A stretch of DNA of 64,000 bases from Kaistia granuli DSM 23481 (GTDB lineage Bacteria > Pseudomonadota > Alphaproteobacteria > Rhizobiales > Kaistiaceae): NCBI RefSeq assembly GCF_000380505.1, contig NZ_AQYH01000020.1, positions 1 to 64,000 on the forward strand. Direction: 5' to 3'. Made by a program: the position numbers and the translations under genes. Shown in pieces: positions 35,687 through 43,785 of this stretch. Every line of letters begins with the position of its first letter. The first letter of the stretch is position 1. The notes under the pieces were generated by a model, which was not told the origin of the DNA, made no database searches, and saw nothing but the letters and a program-made list of their open reading frames with translations.

Positions 35687-36982
35687 ATGTTGCTGTCGAT
35701 TTTGATGAATAGACTCTTTGCGGCGTTCAGCGCGCTAAGTCTTGTTGTGTTGTTCGCCGCGCCGGCGCTGGCGGAGGAGAATGCGGGCGGCTCCCTGTCG
35801 ACCGACTTCCTTCTGGCGCCGGGCGACACGCTCAAATTTGACATTCTGGATGACGAAAAGGAGCCGGTTGATCTGGTGATTGCGTCGGACGGATCGATCC
35901 AGGCGCCCTATCTTGGCGCCGTCTCTGTCGGCGGCAGGACGATCAGCGCGGCGCGGGAGCATCTGAACCAGAGCTATGTCGATCGCAAGATCTTCGTCGA
36001 ACCGAAGATCGGACTGTCCGTCGCCGCCTTTCGCCCTGTCTTCGTGATCGGCGATGTGCGCCAGCCCGGTACCTACCCGTTCCAGGCGCAGCTTACCGTC
36101 GAGAAGGCAATGGGCCTTGCCGGGGGCCAGATCACGGCTGCCAATGCGGAAGATCCGGTTCTCGCCCGCGCGCGGCTGCATGGCGAGCTCGAGGCGATCG
36201 AGACGACTATCATCCGCGAGGGGCTGACCATCGGGCGGCTGAATGCGCTGCTGGATAACCGTGCGGATATCCGGGACGCGGACATTCCGGAAACGGCGCG
36301 GCCCTATGTGAAGGGACCGGTGGCGGAGACGTTGCGGGCTGTCGAACTGCGGATCCTCGAGGGGGACCGCAGCGGGTTCGAAGCGCGGAAGAAGATACTG
36401 GTCGAGGGCGTCGCCGAGGCCGAGATCGGGCAGAAGCTGTTGCAGGAGCTTTCCGGCAAGGTCGAGACATCGATCGAGTTCAGCCGGGCCGATCTGGAGC
36501 GCGGGCGCGGATTGCAGCAGCGGGGCATCAAGACCTTGACCGACGTGTCCAACCTTGAGCGCCAGCTGACCCAGGAGGAGGCACGGCAATTGCAGGTTCT
36601 GAGCGACCTCTCCGACGGTCGGCGCGCCATGGGGACCCTGCGGAGCCAGATTGCCGAGCTCGAGCAGGCCCGGCACATGCAGGGGCTGACGGAACTCCAG
36701 TCGCATACGGCAGAACTGGTCACGGCCATCGGCTCGCGCCGGACGTCCGAGGAGCAATTGCTGCTTCTGTCCGCGCTGTCGGCGCAGGAGATGGCGGCGA
36801 ACAAGGAGGTCATCCTCGACTTCACGGTCCGTCGCGGCACCGCAGCGGGCAATGTCGACATCACGGCGAAACCGTCGACGCTGCTGCAGCCGGGCGATGT
36901 CGTCGTCGTCAGCATCCGCAGCACGCGCGAGAACGCACCTCTGGCGGTGATCCAGCCGACGGGAGTCCTGCCGTCGCAATAG
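35687..36982 (+). CDS. ExoF/Wza-family polysaccharide export protein
   Basis: A 431-aa periplasmic export protein. It has a cleavable signal peptide (hydrophobic LFAAFSALSLVVLFAAPALA), the Poly_export domain (LLAPGDTLKFDIL, IASDGSIQAPYLGAVSVGGRT), an SLBB-type segment (VFVIGDVRQPGTYPFQAQLTVEKAMGLAGG) and a long predicted coiled coil (about 190-370) before a second barrel-like strand region (LLQPGDVVVVSI). The long coiled coil and lack of a lipobox match rhizobial ExoF rather than E. coli Wza. ATG 35687 is preceded by GAAGG; a GTG at 35681 is also in frame. First gene of the eight-gene unit that ends with the flippase. Confidence 0.87.
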   Translation: MLLSILMNRLFAAFSALSLVVLFAAPALAEENAGGSLSTDFLLAPGDTLKFDILDDEKEPVDLVIASDGSIQAPYLGAVSVGGRTISAAREHLNQSYVDRKIFVEPKIGLSVAAFRPVFVIGDVRQPGTYPFQAQLTVEKAMGLAGGQITAANAEDPVLARARLHGELEAIETTIIREGLTIGRLNALLDNRADIRDADIPETARPYVKGPVAETLRAVELRILEGDRSGFEARKKILVEGVAEAEIGQKLLQELSGKVETSIEFSRADLERGRGLQQRGIKTLTDVSNLERQLTQEEARQLQVLSDLSDGRRAMGTLRSQIAELEQARHMQGLTELQSHTAELVTAIGSRRTSEEQLLLLSALSAQEMAANKEVILDFTVRRGTAAGNVDITAKPSTLLQPGDVVVVSIRSTRENAPLAVIQPTGVLPSQ

Positions 36983-37031
36983 TCCGTCCCGGCGGCCCGG
37001 ATCGTGGGCCATCCGTTCAGCGCTGCTTTCC

Positions 37032-37736
37032 ATGGGGTGCCAGATGCTTGCGGGAACTGAGAAGGAGTTTGTGACCCGGATCGCCCATGGGAGCTGGGCG
37101 CCGGTGTTGGCACAGCGGGGCGTCGCGCTGTTGGCCCTGCTGGTGGTGGCGCTGCCGGCGCTGGCGACGGCGGGCCTGCTCTGGGTCTCGCTGGGGCGGC
37201 CGCTCCTTTTCCGGCAGGAGCGTAGCGGCCTTGGCCAGCGTCCGTTTCGGCTCGTCAAGTTTCGCACCATGCACGATCTCCGCGACACCGAGGGGCGCCC
37301 GCTGCCGGATGCACAGCGCGAGACGGCGATCACCCGCTGGGTGCGCCGCACGCGGCTCGACGAGATTCCGCAGCTCCTGGCGATCCTTGCCGGCGACATG
37401 AACTTTATCGGCCCGCGCCCCCTGAAGCCCGAGACGATCGCCTCGTTCGGCACCCTGGGCGAGGTGCGGTGCCGGGTGCGGCCGGGCCTGAGCGGTTGGG
37501 CCCAGGTCAACGGCAATACGCGCCTCACCAATGCCGAGAAGCTGGCGCTCGACATCTGGTATGTCGACCATCGCTCGCGGGCGCTCGACGCGCGCATCCT
37601 GCTCCTGACGGTCTCCACCATTCTGGGAGGGGAGCGGGTTCGCAAGCAGCCCCTGGCGATGGCGGAGGCGCATCTCGCCGCCCGCTCGGCCGGTCTAGGC
37701 GGCGACTATCCGGCCAGCTGGGAGGGGTCGGCATGA
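37032..37736 (+). CDS. Monotopic phosphoglycosyl transferase (priming sugar transferase)
   Basis: Starts repeat-unit synthesis by moving a sugar-1-phosphate from a UDP-sugar to undecaprenyl phosphate. The 234-aa protein is the short (PglC-size) form: one re-entrant hydrophobic segment (about 28-52), then FRQERSGLGQRPFRLVKFRTM, the catalytic D-E pair in TRLDEIPQLLAILAGDMNFIGPRPL, and RPGLSGWAQVNG and the tail DIWYVDHRS, all family signatures. It overlaps the following formyltransferase gene by 4 bp. Short forms often use a modified sugar such as UDP-bacillosamine, which agrees with the amino-sugar genes nearby. Confidence 0.92.
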   Translation: MGCQMLAGTEKEFVTRIAHGSWAPVLAQRGVALLALLVVALPALATAGLLWVSLGRPLLFRQERSGLGQRPFRLVKFRTMHDLRDTEGRPLPDAQRETAITRWVRRTRLDEIPQLLAILAGDMNFIGPRPLKPETIASFGTLGEVRCRVRPGLSGWAQVNGNTRLTNAEKLALDIWYVDHRSRALDARILLLTVSTILGGERVRKQPLAMAEAHLAARSAGLGGDYPASWEGSA

Positions 37737-38653
37737 ACATCGCCTTCATTGGAGCGGTCGAAGGGTCGGCGATGGCGCTGCGGGCGCTGCTGGACGCCGG
37801 CATGGCCCCTGGTCTCGTCATCACCTTGCCGCCCGAAGCGGCCCGCCGCCATTCGGACTATGTCGATCTCGCGCCGCTCGCCCGCGCGGGAGGCAGCGCG
37901 CTCGTGCATGCGGTCGACATCAACGGTCCGGAGGCGGTCGAAGCGCTGAGGCGCTTCGAGACGGATTTGGCGCTGGTGATCGGCTGGTCGCAGGTCTGCC
38001 GCGAGGAATTCATGTCGATCGCCCGGATCGGCAATGTCGGCTTTCATCCCGCGCCCTTGCCCCATATGCGTGGCCGGGCGGTCATCCCCTGGACCATCCT
38101 GCAGCGGGAGCGGGAGACGGCGGCGACATTGTTCTGGCTCGATACCGGCGTCGATTCCGGGCCGATCCTGCTGCAGGAAGTGATCACGGTCGGCGACGAG
38201 GAAACCGCGCGCGGCCTCTATGACAAGCAGACCGGCGCGCTGGCGCGGCTGTTGCCGATGGCGGTGGCGTTGGTCGCCAGTGGCGAGGCACCCCGGATCG
38301 AGCAGGACCATAGCCGCGCCACCTATTGTGCCAAGCGGACGCCAGAGGACGGCCGGATCGACTGGCGCGAGCCGGCCGAGTCGGTGCTGCGCCTGATCCG
38401 GGCGGTCGGCGATCCCTATCCCGGCGCCTTCACTACCCTGGACGGTCAGAGGCTCATCATCGACGCGGCGGCGCCGTTGCCGGAATCCTATCGCTATATC
38501 GGCCTGCCCGGGCAGGTCCAGATCCATACGCCGGCCGGGTTCGCGGTACGCTGCGGCGACGGCGAGGCGATCGACGTCATCGCATGGCGGCGCGAGGGCG
38601 ATGTTTCCGGCCGGCCCCGCCTTCATTCCAAGCTCGGAGCCAGCTTCGCATGA
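37733..38653 (+). CDS. Formyltransferase-family protein (sugar N-formyltransferase-like)
   Basis: A 306-aa member of the Fmt/PurN/sugar formyltransferase fold, which uses N10-formyl-tetrahydrofolate to formylate an amine. The N-terminal catalytic domain has VGFHPAPLPHMRGR (H105, about 101-115) and LDTGVDSGPIL (D141); the C-terminal part (DGRIDWREPAESVLRLIRAVGDPYPGAFT) is the Fmt-like C-domain. The usual catalytic triad N-x-H...D appears as G103-F-H105...D141. It is too short and in the wrong setting for the housekeeping Met-tRNA formyltransferase, so formylation of an amino sugar is likely. Start ATG overlaps the upstream stop (ATGA), and its own stop overlaps the next start. Confidence 0.82.
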   Translation: MNIAFIGAVEGSAMALRALLDAGMAPGLVITLPPEAARRHSDYVDLAPLARAGGSALVHAVDINGPEAVEALRRFETDLALVIGWSQVCREEFMSIARIGNVGFHPAPLPHMRGRAVIPWTILQRERETAATLFWLDTGVDSGPILLQEVITVGDEETARGLYDKQTGALARLLPMAVALVASGEAPRIEQDHSRATYCAKRTPEDGRIDWREPAESVLRLIRAVGDPYPGAFTTLDGQRLIIDAAAPLPESYRYIGLPGQVQIHTPAGFAVRCGDGEAIDVIAWRREGDVSGRPRLHSKLGASFA

Positions 38654-39342
38654 CGGGATCCCTGGAGAGTTTCGGGCGCACGCTGGTGATCGCGCCGCAC
38701 CCCGACGACGAGATCCTGGGAGCAGGCGGCACGATGGCGCGCCTGGCCAGGGCGGGTCTCGAGGTCGTCGTCGCCGTGGTCACCAGCGGCCAGCCGCCGG
38801 ACTTCTCGGCGGAGCAGGTGGCGAAGGTGCAGGGGGAGGCGGCGCGCGCGCATGCCTTGCTAGGCGTGCGGCAGACGCTCTGGCTCGGCCAGCCGGCGGC
38901 ACAGCTCTTCGATACGCCGCATGCCCAGCTGAACGCCGCGCTGCGGCAGGCCGTGTGCGAGGTCAATCCGACGACGCTCATCATTCCCTTCATCGGCGAC
39001 ATCCATGCCGACCACCAGCTGACCTTCCTCTCGGCCATGGTGGCGGCGCGGCCGCACCAAGCCGAATTCCCGGCGACCATCCTCGCCTATGAGACCTTGT
39101 CGGAGACCAACTGGAACGCGCCCTATGTGACGCCGGGTTTCCTGCCGAATGTCTATATCGACGTTAACGAGACGCTAACAATGAAGCTGGAGGCGATGCA
39201 GATGTTCGCGTCGCAGCTGCGCCCTTTTCCGCATGAGCGCTCGGTCGAGGCGCTGAACGCGCTCGCCATGTTGCGTGGGGCGGCCGTGCATTGTCGCGCG
39301 GCCGAAGCCTTTGTTCTCGTGAGGCATGTGATCCGGCCCTGA
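38650..39342 (+). CDS. PIG-L/LmbE-family deacetylase
   Basis: A 230-aa zinc-dependent N-deacetylase. The zinc/catalytic motif AHPDDE is present as APHPDDEILGAGGTMARLA (about residues 16-34), followed by the second ligand motif IHADHQLTF (H-x2-H, about 115-123). Family members deacetylate GlcNAc-containing lipids, thiols and nucleotide or lipid-linked sugars. It overlaps the formyltransferase gene by 4 bp, suggesting that it exposes the amine that is then formylated. Ends 24 bp before the aminotransferase gene. Confidence 0.88.
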   Translation: MTGSLESFGRTLVIAPHPDDEILGAGGTMARLARAGLEVVVAVVTSGQPPDFSAEQVAKVQGEAARAHALLGVRQTLWLGQPAAQLFDTPHAQLNAALRQAVCEVNPTTLIIPFIGDIHADHQLTFLSAMVAARPHQAEFPATILAYETLSETNWNAPYVTPGFLPNVYIDVNETLTMKLEAMQMFASQLRPFPHERSVEALNALAMLRGAAVHCRAAEAFVLVRHVIRP

Positions 39343-39366
39343 ACCGGCCATCGAAGGAGGTCCGTC

Positions 39367-40590
39367 GTGAATCGTTGGCCCCATTTTGACGAGGAGCAAA
39401 TCGAGGACGTCGTCGCAGTGCTGCGGTCGGGCAAGGTCAATGCCTGGACCGGCAGCAAGGTCGGCGCCTTCGAGAAGGCCTATGCCGAGCTGATCGGCCG
39501 CCGCCATGCGGTCGCGCTGGCCAATGGCACGGTCGCGCTCGATGTCGCGCTGCACGCGATCGATCTCCAGCCGGGCGACGAGGTGGTCGTCACCCCGCGC
39601 AGCTTCGTCGCGTCGGCCGCCTGCGTGCCGATGGCGGGCGGCGTCCCGGTCTTCGCCGACATCGATCCGGACAGCCAGGCGATCACGGCGGAAACCATCG
39701 CCGCGGTTTTGACGGCGCGAACCCGGGCGGTGATCGTCGTACATCTCGCCGGCTGGCCGGCCGATATGGACGCCATCATGCGGCTGGGCCGTGAGCGCGG
39801 CTTCGCCGTCATCGAGGATTGCGCGCAGGCGCACGGGGCCGAGATTGGCGGACGCCCGGTCGGCAGCTTCGGCGACATTGCCGCCTTTTCCTTCTGCCAG
39901 GACAAGATCATCACCACGGGCGGCGAGGGCGGCCTTCTGGCGATGGACGATGATCTTCTCTGGAAACGGGCCTGGAGCCGGAAGGACCACGGCAAGAGCT
40001 ACGACGCGGTGTTTCAACCTGCGCCGTCGCCGGGCTTCCGTTGGCTGCATGAAAGCATCGGTTCCAACTACCGGATGATGGAGATCCAGGCGGTGATCGG
40101 GCTGCGGCAGCTGACCCGGCTGGCGGACTGGCACGCGCAGCGCGCGCGGAATGCCGACATTCTGATGCAGGCGTGGAAGGATCTGCCGGGCCTGCGCACG
40201 CCTGTTCCGCCGGCCGAGATGCGCCATGCCTGGTATCGGTTCTATACCTTCGTGCGGCCCGAGCGGCTGAAGCCGGGCTGGAGCCGCGATCGCATTCTGG
40301 CGGCGATCACGGCGGAAGGGGTGGCTGCTTTCACCGGAAGCTGTCCGGAGGTCTATCGGGAGAAGGCGTTTGTCGCCCATGGCTACGGCCCGGATGCGCC
40401 ACTTCCCGTCGCCGCGGCACTGGGCGAGACCAGTCTCGCCTTCCTCGTCGATCCCTGCCAGGACGGCCAGGCGATGCAGCGTGTGGCGGATGCCGTCGTC
40501 AAGGTGATGACGGTTGCGACGGAGGCGCCGATCGCCGCGTCCGCGACGAGCCCGGCCGAGGGCGGCTTGCGCGCCGTGGCCGCGGAATAG
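39367..40590 (+). CDS. DegT/DnrJ/EryC1-family sugar aminotransferase
   Basis: A 407-aa PLP-dependent transaminase for keto sugars. Family features: GKVNAWTGSKVGAFEKAYAELIG, ALANGTVALDVALHA, DEVVVTPRSFVASAACV, VIEDCAQAHGAEIGGRPVGSFGDIAAFSF and the PLP-lysine in FCQDKIITTGGEGG. The substrate is probably a UDP-4-keto-6-deoxy sugar supplied by the WbpM-like dehydratase at 47569. The start is GTG at 39367, backed by AAGGAGG just upstream. The C-terminal ~25 residues are Ala-rich and not part of the fold. Confidence 0.9.
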   Translation: MNRWPHFDEEQIEDVVAVLRSGKVNAWTGSKVGAFEKAYAELIGRRHAVALANGTVALDVALHAIDLQPGDEVVVTPRSFVASAACVPMAGGVPVFADIDPDSQAITAETIAAVLTARTRAVIVVHLAGWPADMDAIMRLGRERGFAVIEDCAQAHGAEIGGRPVGSFGDIAAFSFCQDKIITTGGEGGLLAMDDDLLWKRAWSRKDHGKSYDAVFQPAPSPGFRWLHESIGSNYRMMEIQAVIGLRQLTRLADWHAQRARNADILMQAWKDLPGLRTPVPPAEMRHAWYRFYTFVRPERLKPGWSRDRILAAITAEGVAAFTGSCPEVYREKAFVAHGYGPDAPLPVAAALGETSLAFLVDPCQDGQAMQRVADAVVKVMTVATEAPIAASATSPAEGGLRAVAAE

Positions 40591-40599
40591 GATCGCACG

Positions 40600-41559
40600 A
40601 TGCATCTCACCCTTCTCATCTCGTCGGCAGGCAGGCGCGTCGGGCTGATCGATTGCTTCCGCCGATCGGCGGCGGCGGCGGGCATCTCGCTCGATATCCT
40701 GGCCTGTGACATGGAGCCCGGCTTGAGCGCCGCCTGCAACGCGGCCGACGAAGCCTTCGCCGTGCCGCCCTATGGCGATCCCAGTTTCGTCGATGCGATC
40801 CTTGATATCGTGCGCGATCGCGGCGTTGACCTTGTGGTGCCGACGATCGATCCCGAGCTCACGCCGCTGGCGGCCGCGATCGACCGGTTCGAGGCGATGG
40901 GTGCGCGCGTTCATGTCAGTCCGAGCTGCGTGATCGACGTGGCGCGTGACAAGATGAGGACGGCGGAAGTGCTTGCCGGCGCCGGTGTGCCGGTGCCGTG
41001 GACCGTTCCGTTCATGGCTGGCAGTGTGCTGGGGCAGTCCGGCTGGCCGGCCTTTCTGAAGCCGTCGGCTGGCAGCGCCAGCCGGGGCATCCGCATCGTC
41101 AATGGTCCGGGCGATCTGCCCGAGGCCATCGACGAAGCCATGGTGCTGCAGCAATTGCTGGTGGGGCCGGAATTCACCGTGAACATGTTCATCGATCAGG
41201 GGGGCGTGCTGCGCAGCGCCGTGGCCCATCGTCGGCTGCGGGTGCGGGCAGGGGAGGTCGAGAAGGGACGCACCGAGCGCGATCCGATGTTCCGCGAACT
41301 GGCCGAGGGCGTGGCGAGGGCGCTGCCCGAGGCGCGCGGCGTGCTCTGCTTCCAGGTCATCGTCGATGAGGAAACGGGGCCGCGCGTCTTCGAGATCAAT
41401 GCTCGTTTCGGCGGCGGCTATCCGTTGGCCCATCATGCCGGCGCGGAATATGCGCGCTGGCTGCTGGAGGAGGTCGCGGCGCTGCCATCGACCGCGCATG
41501 ACGACTGGCGATCGGGCGTCCTGATGCTGCGATACGACGCCGCGATTTTCGAGGGATGA
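40600..41559 (+). CDS. ATP-grasp ligase (carbamoyl-phosphate-synthase-like)
   Basis: A 319-aa ATP-grasp enzyme: pre-ATP domain LLISSAGRRVGLIDCFRRSA, the ATP-binding lysine region ARDKMRTAEVLAGAGVPVPWT, FLKPSAGSASRGIRIV, and the metal-binding EINARFGGGYPLAHHAGAEY near the C-terminus. ATP-grasp enzymes of this single-domain form join a carboxylate to an amine or thiol through an acyl-phosphate. Between an aminotransferase and a HAD hydrolase in a polysaccharide operon it could attach an amino or organic acid to an amino sugar; the true substrate is unknown. Confidence 0.83.
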   Translation: MHLTLLISSAGRRVGLIDCFRRSAAAAGISLDILACDMEPGLSAACNAADEAFAVPPYGDPSFVDAILDIVRDRGVDLVVPTIDPELTPLAAAIDRFEAMGARVHVSPSCVIDVARDKMRTAEVLAGAGVPVPWTVPFMAGSVLGQSGWPAFLKPSAGSASRGIRIVNGPGDLPEAIDEAMVLQQLLVGPEFTVNMFIDQGGVLRSAVAHRRLRVRAGEVEKGRTERDPMFRELAEGVARALPEARGVLCFQVIVDEETGPRVFEINARFGGGYPLAHHAGAEYARWLLEEVAALPSTAHDDWRSGVLMLRYDAAIFEG

Positions 41560-41571
41560 ACGGAGCCGGCG

Positions 41572-42318
41572 ATGCCAACGCCCGTGCTGATCGTCTTCGA
41601 TCTCGACGATACGCTCTATCTGGAGCGTGATTTTGCACGCAGCGGCTTTGCCGCGGCCGGTGCCTGGCTGCAGGAGCGGGCCGGCATAGCGGGGCTCGGC
41701 GAGGTGTGCCGAGCATTCTTCGATGCGGGCCTAAGGGGGCGGATATTCGACGAGGCGCTAGCGTGTCTGGGCGTCCCGCCCGACCCGGCGCTGCTGGAGC
41801 AACTCATCTCAGTCTATCGTTCGCACGAGCCGGATATCGCGCTCGCGGCCGACGCGGCGCGTTACCTCGACGGACGGGATGGCCTCGTTCCAAGCGCCCT
41901 GATCACGGACGGCCCGGCCACCACGCAGCAGGCCAAGGTGCGGGCGCTCGGTCTCGACAAGCGTCTCGATTGCATCGTCTGCACCGGGGCGCTGGGTCCC
42001 GGACGGGGCAAGCCGCATCCCGAAGCCTTCGAACGGGTCGAAGCTTGGGCCGCGCGCTACGGCCTGCCGCTCGCCTATGTCGCCGACAACCCGCTCAAGG
42101 ATTTCGTGACGCCCCGGGCCCGCGGCTGGTGGACCGTTCAGATCGAGCGCCCGGAGCGCGTCCATCATGTGGTGGCGCCAAACGCGGCGCATGCTGCCCA
42201 TGCCCGGATCGCCAGTCTCGATGAACTCGACGCCTGTCTGGCGCGTCTGCTTCCGATTGACCCGAGACCTGTAAGGCCTTTCCCGACTGATACCTCACGC
42301 CGAATACCTATTTCGTAG
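41572..42318 (+). CDS. HAD-superfamily hydrolase (subfamily IA)
   Basis: A 248-aa haloacid-dehalogenase-fold phosphatase with all four motifs: nucleophile DLDDTLY (D11, D13), motif II ALITDG (about 106-111), the lysine of motif III in GRGKPHPEAFE, and motif IV YVADNPLKDF (D-N-P-x-K-D). An alpha-helical cap lies between motifs I and II. GGAG is six bases before the ATG. It follows the ATP-grasp gene by 12 bp; the pair may act on the same small-molecule substrate (phosphate removal before or after ligation), which is inference. Confidence 0.88.
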   Translation: MPTPVLIVFDLDDTLYLERDFARSGFAAAGAWLQERAGIAGLGEVCRAFFDAGLRGRIFDEALACLGVPPDPALLEQLISVYRSHEPDIALAADAARYLDGRDGLVPSALITDGPATTQQAKVRALGLDKRLDCIVCTGALGPGRGKPHPEAFERVEAWAARYGLPLAYVADNPLKDFVTPRARGWWTVQIERPERVHHVVAPNAAHAAHARIASLDELDACLARLLPIDPRPVRPFPTDTSRRIPIS

Positions 42319-42429
42319 ATCGCGCGCCGAGAACGACGGAGAGCTTTCTCAAGCCGAGGACATTTCGTGACATTCGCCGTCATTCGAACGCTTGGGCGCA
42401 CTCGCCAATTCTGGCGGCAGAAGGGGGCG

Positions 42430-43785
42430 ATGCGCACCCGGCTTCTCAATATCGGCCATCTCCTCACCGGCAACCTGTTCGGTTCCGTGACCGGCATGCT
42501 CGCTTTTGTCGTCACGGCGCGCGCGCTCGGCCCGACCGATTATGGTGTCCTCGCCTTGACCTACAGCTACACCCGGGCTGTCGAGCGTCTGATCTCGTTT
42601 CAGTCCTGGCAGCCGCTCATCAAATATGGCGCCGAGCTGCAGGGCGCCGAGCATCACGACGCGTACCGGTCGCTGCTGAAATTCGGCCTGGTGGTCGACA
42701 TGTCGGCAGCCCTGATGGCCTATCTGGCTTCGATTGGACTGGCGCTGCTGTTCGGTCCGTTGTTCGGGATCGGCGACGAAGCCCTGCGGCAGGTGCTGAT
42801 CTATTCGACGGTACTGCTGTTCCAGATCAACGGATTGCCGACGGCCGTCATCCGCCTCGCCGGCCGGTTCAGGCTGGTCGCCTATGGGACGCTGGTGGGC
42901 GGCCTCGTGCGTCTCGTGCTTTGCACGATCGGCCTGGTGATCGGGGCGGACTTGTTCTTCTTCGTCATCGTGTGGACCGTGACCCAGATTATGGGAGCGA
43001 TCTCGCTGCTGTTCATGGCCTTTCTCGAGCTGCGCCGGCAGGGCGTTCGTAATCTCTGGAACGCCCCGCTGCGAGGTGTGACCCAGCGCTTCAAGGGGCT
43101 GGTGTCGTTCACAGTCGGCAGCAATGTCGAGTTGACGCTGCGATCCAGCGCCAACGAGTTTGATACGCTGATCGTCGGCATGCTGGCCGATCCCACTGCG
43201 GCCGGCCTCTATCATATCGCCAAGCGGCTGGGACGGCTTATCCTGCAGCTCGGCGTGCAGGTGCAGGCGGTGCTCTATCCCGATGTCGCGCGGTTGTGGG
43301 CCCAGCATGCGTTCGGTGAATTTCGTAGTACGGTCCTGCAGATGGAAATCCTGCTGATGGTCTTCGGGCTCGGGATACTGGCGGCGACGGCGCTCTGTAT
43401 TCGTCCGCTGCTCTACTGGACCGCGGGGCCCCAGTTCATCGCAGCGGCGCCGCTGGCCGTGGTGCAGATGCTGGCCGTGGCGATGCTGTTGAGCGGGGGC
43501 GCGGTTCGAACCGCGCTTCTCGCCATGGGGCGCCAACCTGCCATTCTGAAGATCGTCCTCGTGGCGACGATCGCCTTCCAGGTGACGGCGTTCTCGATGA
43601 TCCCGCTGGTCGGGGCCATGGGCGCCAATATCGCCCATGTCGTCATGGCGACCTTCATCCTTGTCGGATTGCTCTACGTCTATCGCTCTGCCCTCGCGAA
43701 GGAGGCGGCGCATCCCGTCGCCGGGCCGATCGTCGGCGATGGGGCCGAGACGCCCGTGTCAGCCGGGCCTGTCGCGGCTGGTTAG
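42430..43785 (+). CDS. Wzx-type polysaccharide flippase
   Basis: A 451-aa multi-pass transporter of the MOP superfamily (polysaccharide transporter) with about 12-14 helices; it starts LLNIGHLLTGNLFGSVTGMLAFVVTARALGPTDYGVLALT, the canonical Wzx opening, and has FTVGSNVELTLRSSANEFDTLIVGMLADPTAAGLYHIAKRLG at the start of the second half. It flips undecaprenyl-linked repeat units to the periplasm. ATG 42430 is preceded by AGAAGGGGG; a GTG at 42367 would add 21 basic residues. Last gene of the unit starting at 35687; its 3' end overlaps the convergent GT4 by 27 bp. Confidence 0.88.
   Translation: MRTRLLNIGHLLTGNLFGSVTGMLAFVVTARALGPTDYGVLALTYSYTRAVERLISFQSWQPLIKYGAELQGAEHHDAYRSLLKFGLVVDMSAALMAYLASIGLALLFGPLFGIGDEALRQVLIYSTVLLFQINGLPTAVIRLAGRFRLVAYGTLVGGLVRLVLCTIGLVIGADLFFFVIVWTVTQIMGAISLLFMAFLELRRQGVRNLWNAPLRGVTQRFKGLVSFTVGSNVELTLRSSANEFDTLIVGMLADPTAAGLYHIAKRLGRLILQLGVQVQAVLYPDVARLWAQHAFGEFRSTVLQMEILLMVFGLGILAATALCIRPLLYWTAGPQFIAAAPLAVVQMLAVAMLLSGGAVRTALLAMGRQPAILKIVLVATIAFQVTAFSMIPLVGAMGANIAHVVMATFILVGLLYVYRSALAKEAAHPVAGPIVGDGAETPVSAGPVAAG

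Noticed and set aside
39175-41499. 774-codon open frame opposite the aminotransferase and ATP-grasp genes
   Set aside because: Antisense shadow of three well-recognised plus-strand genes.
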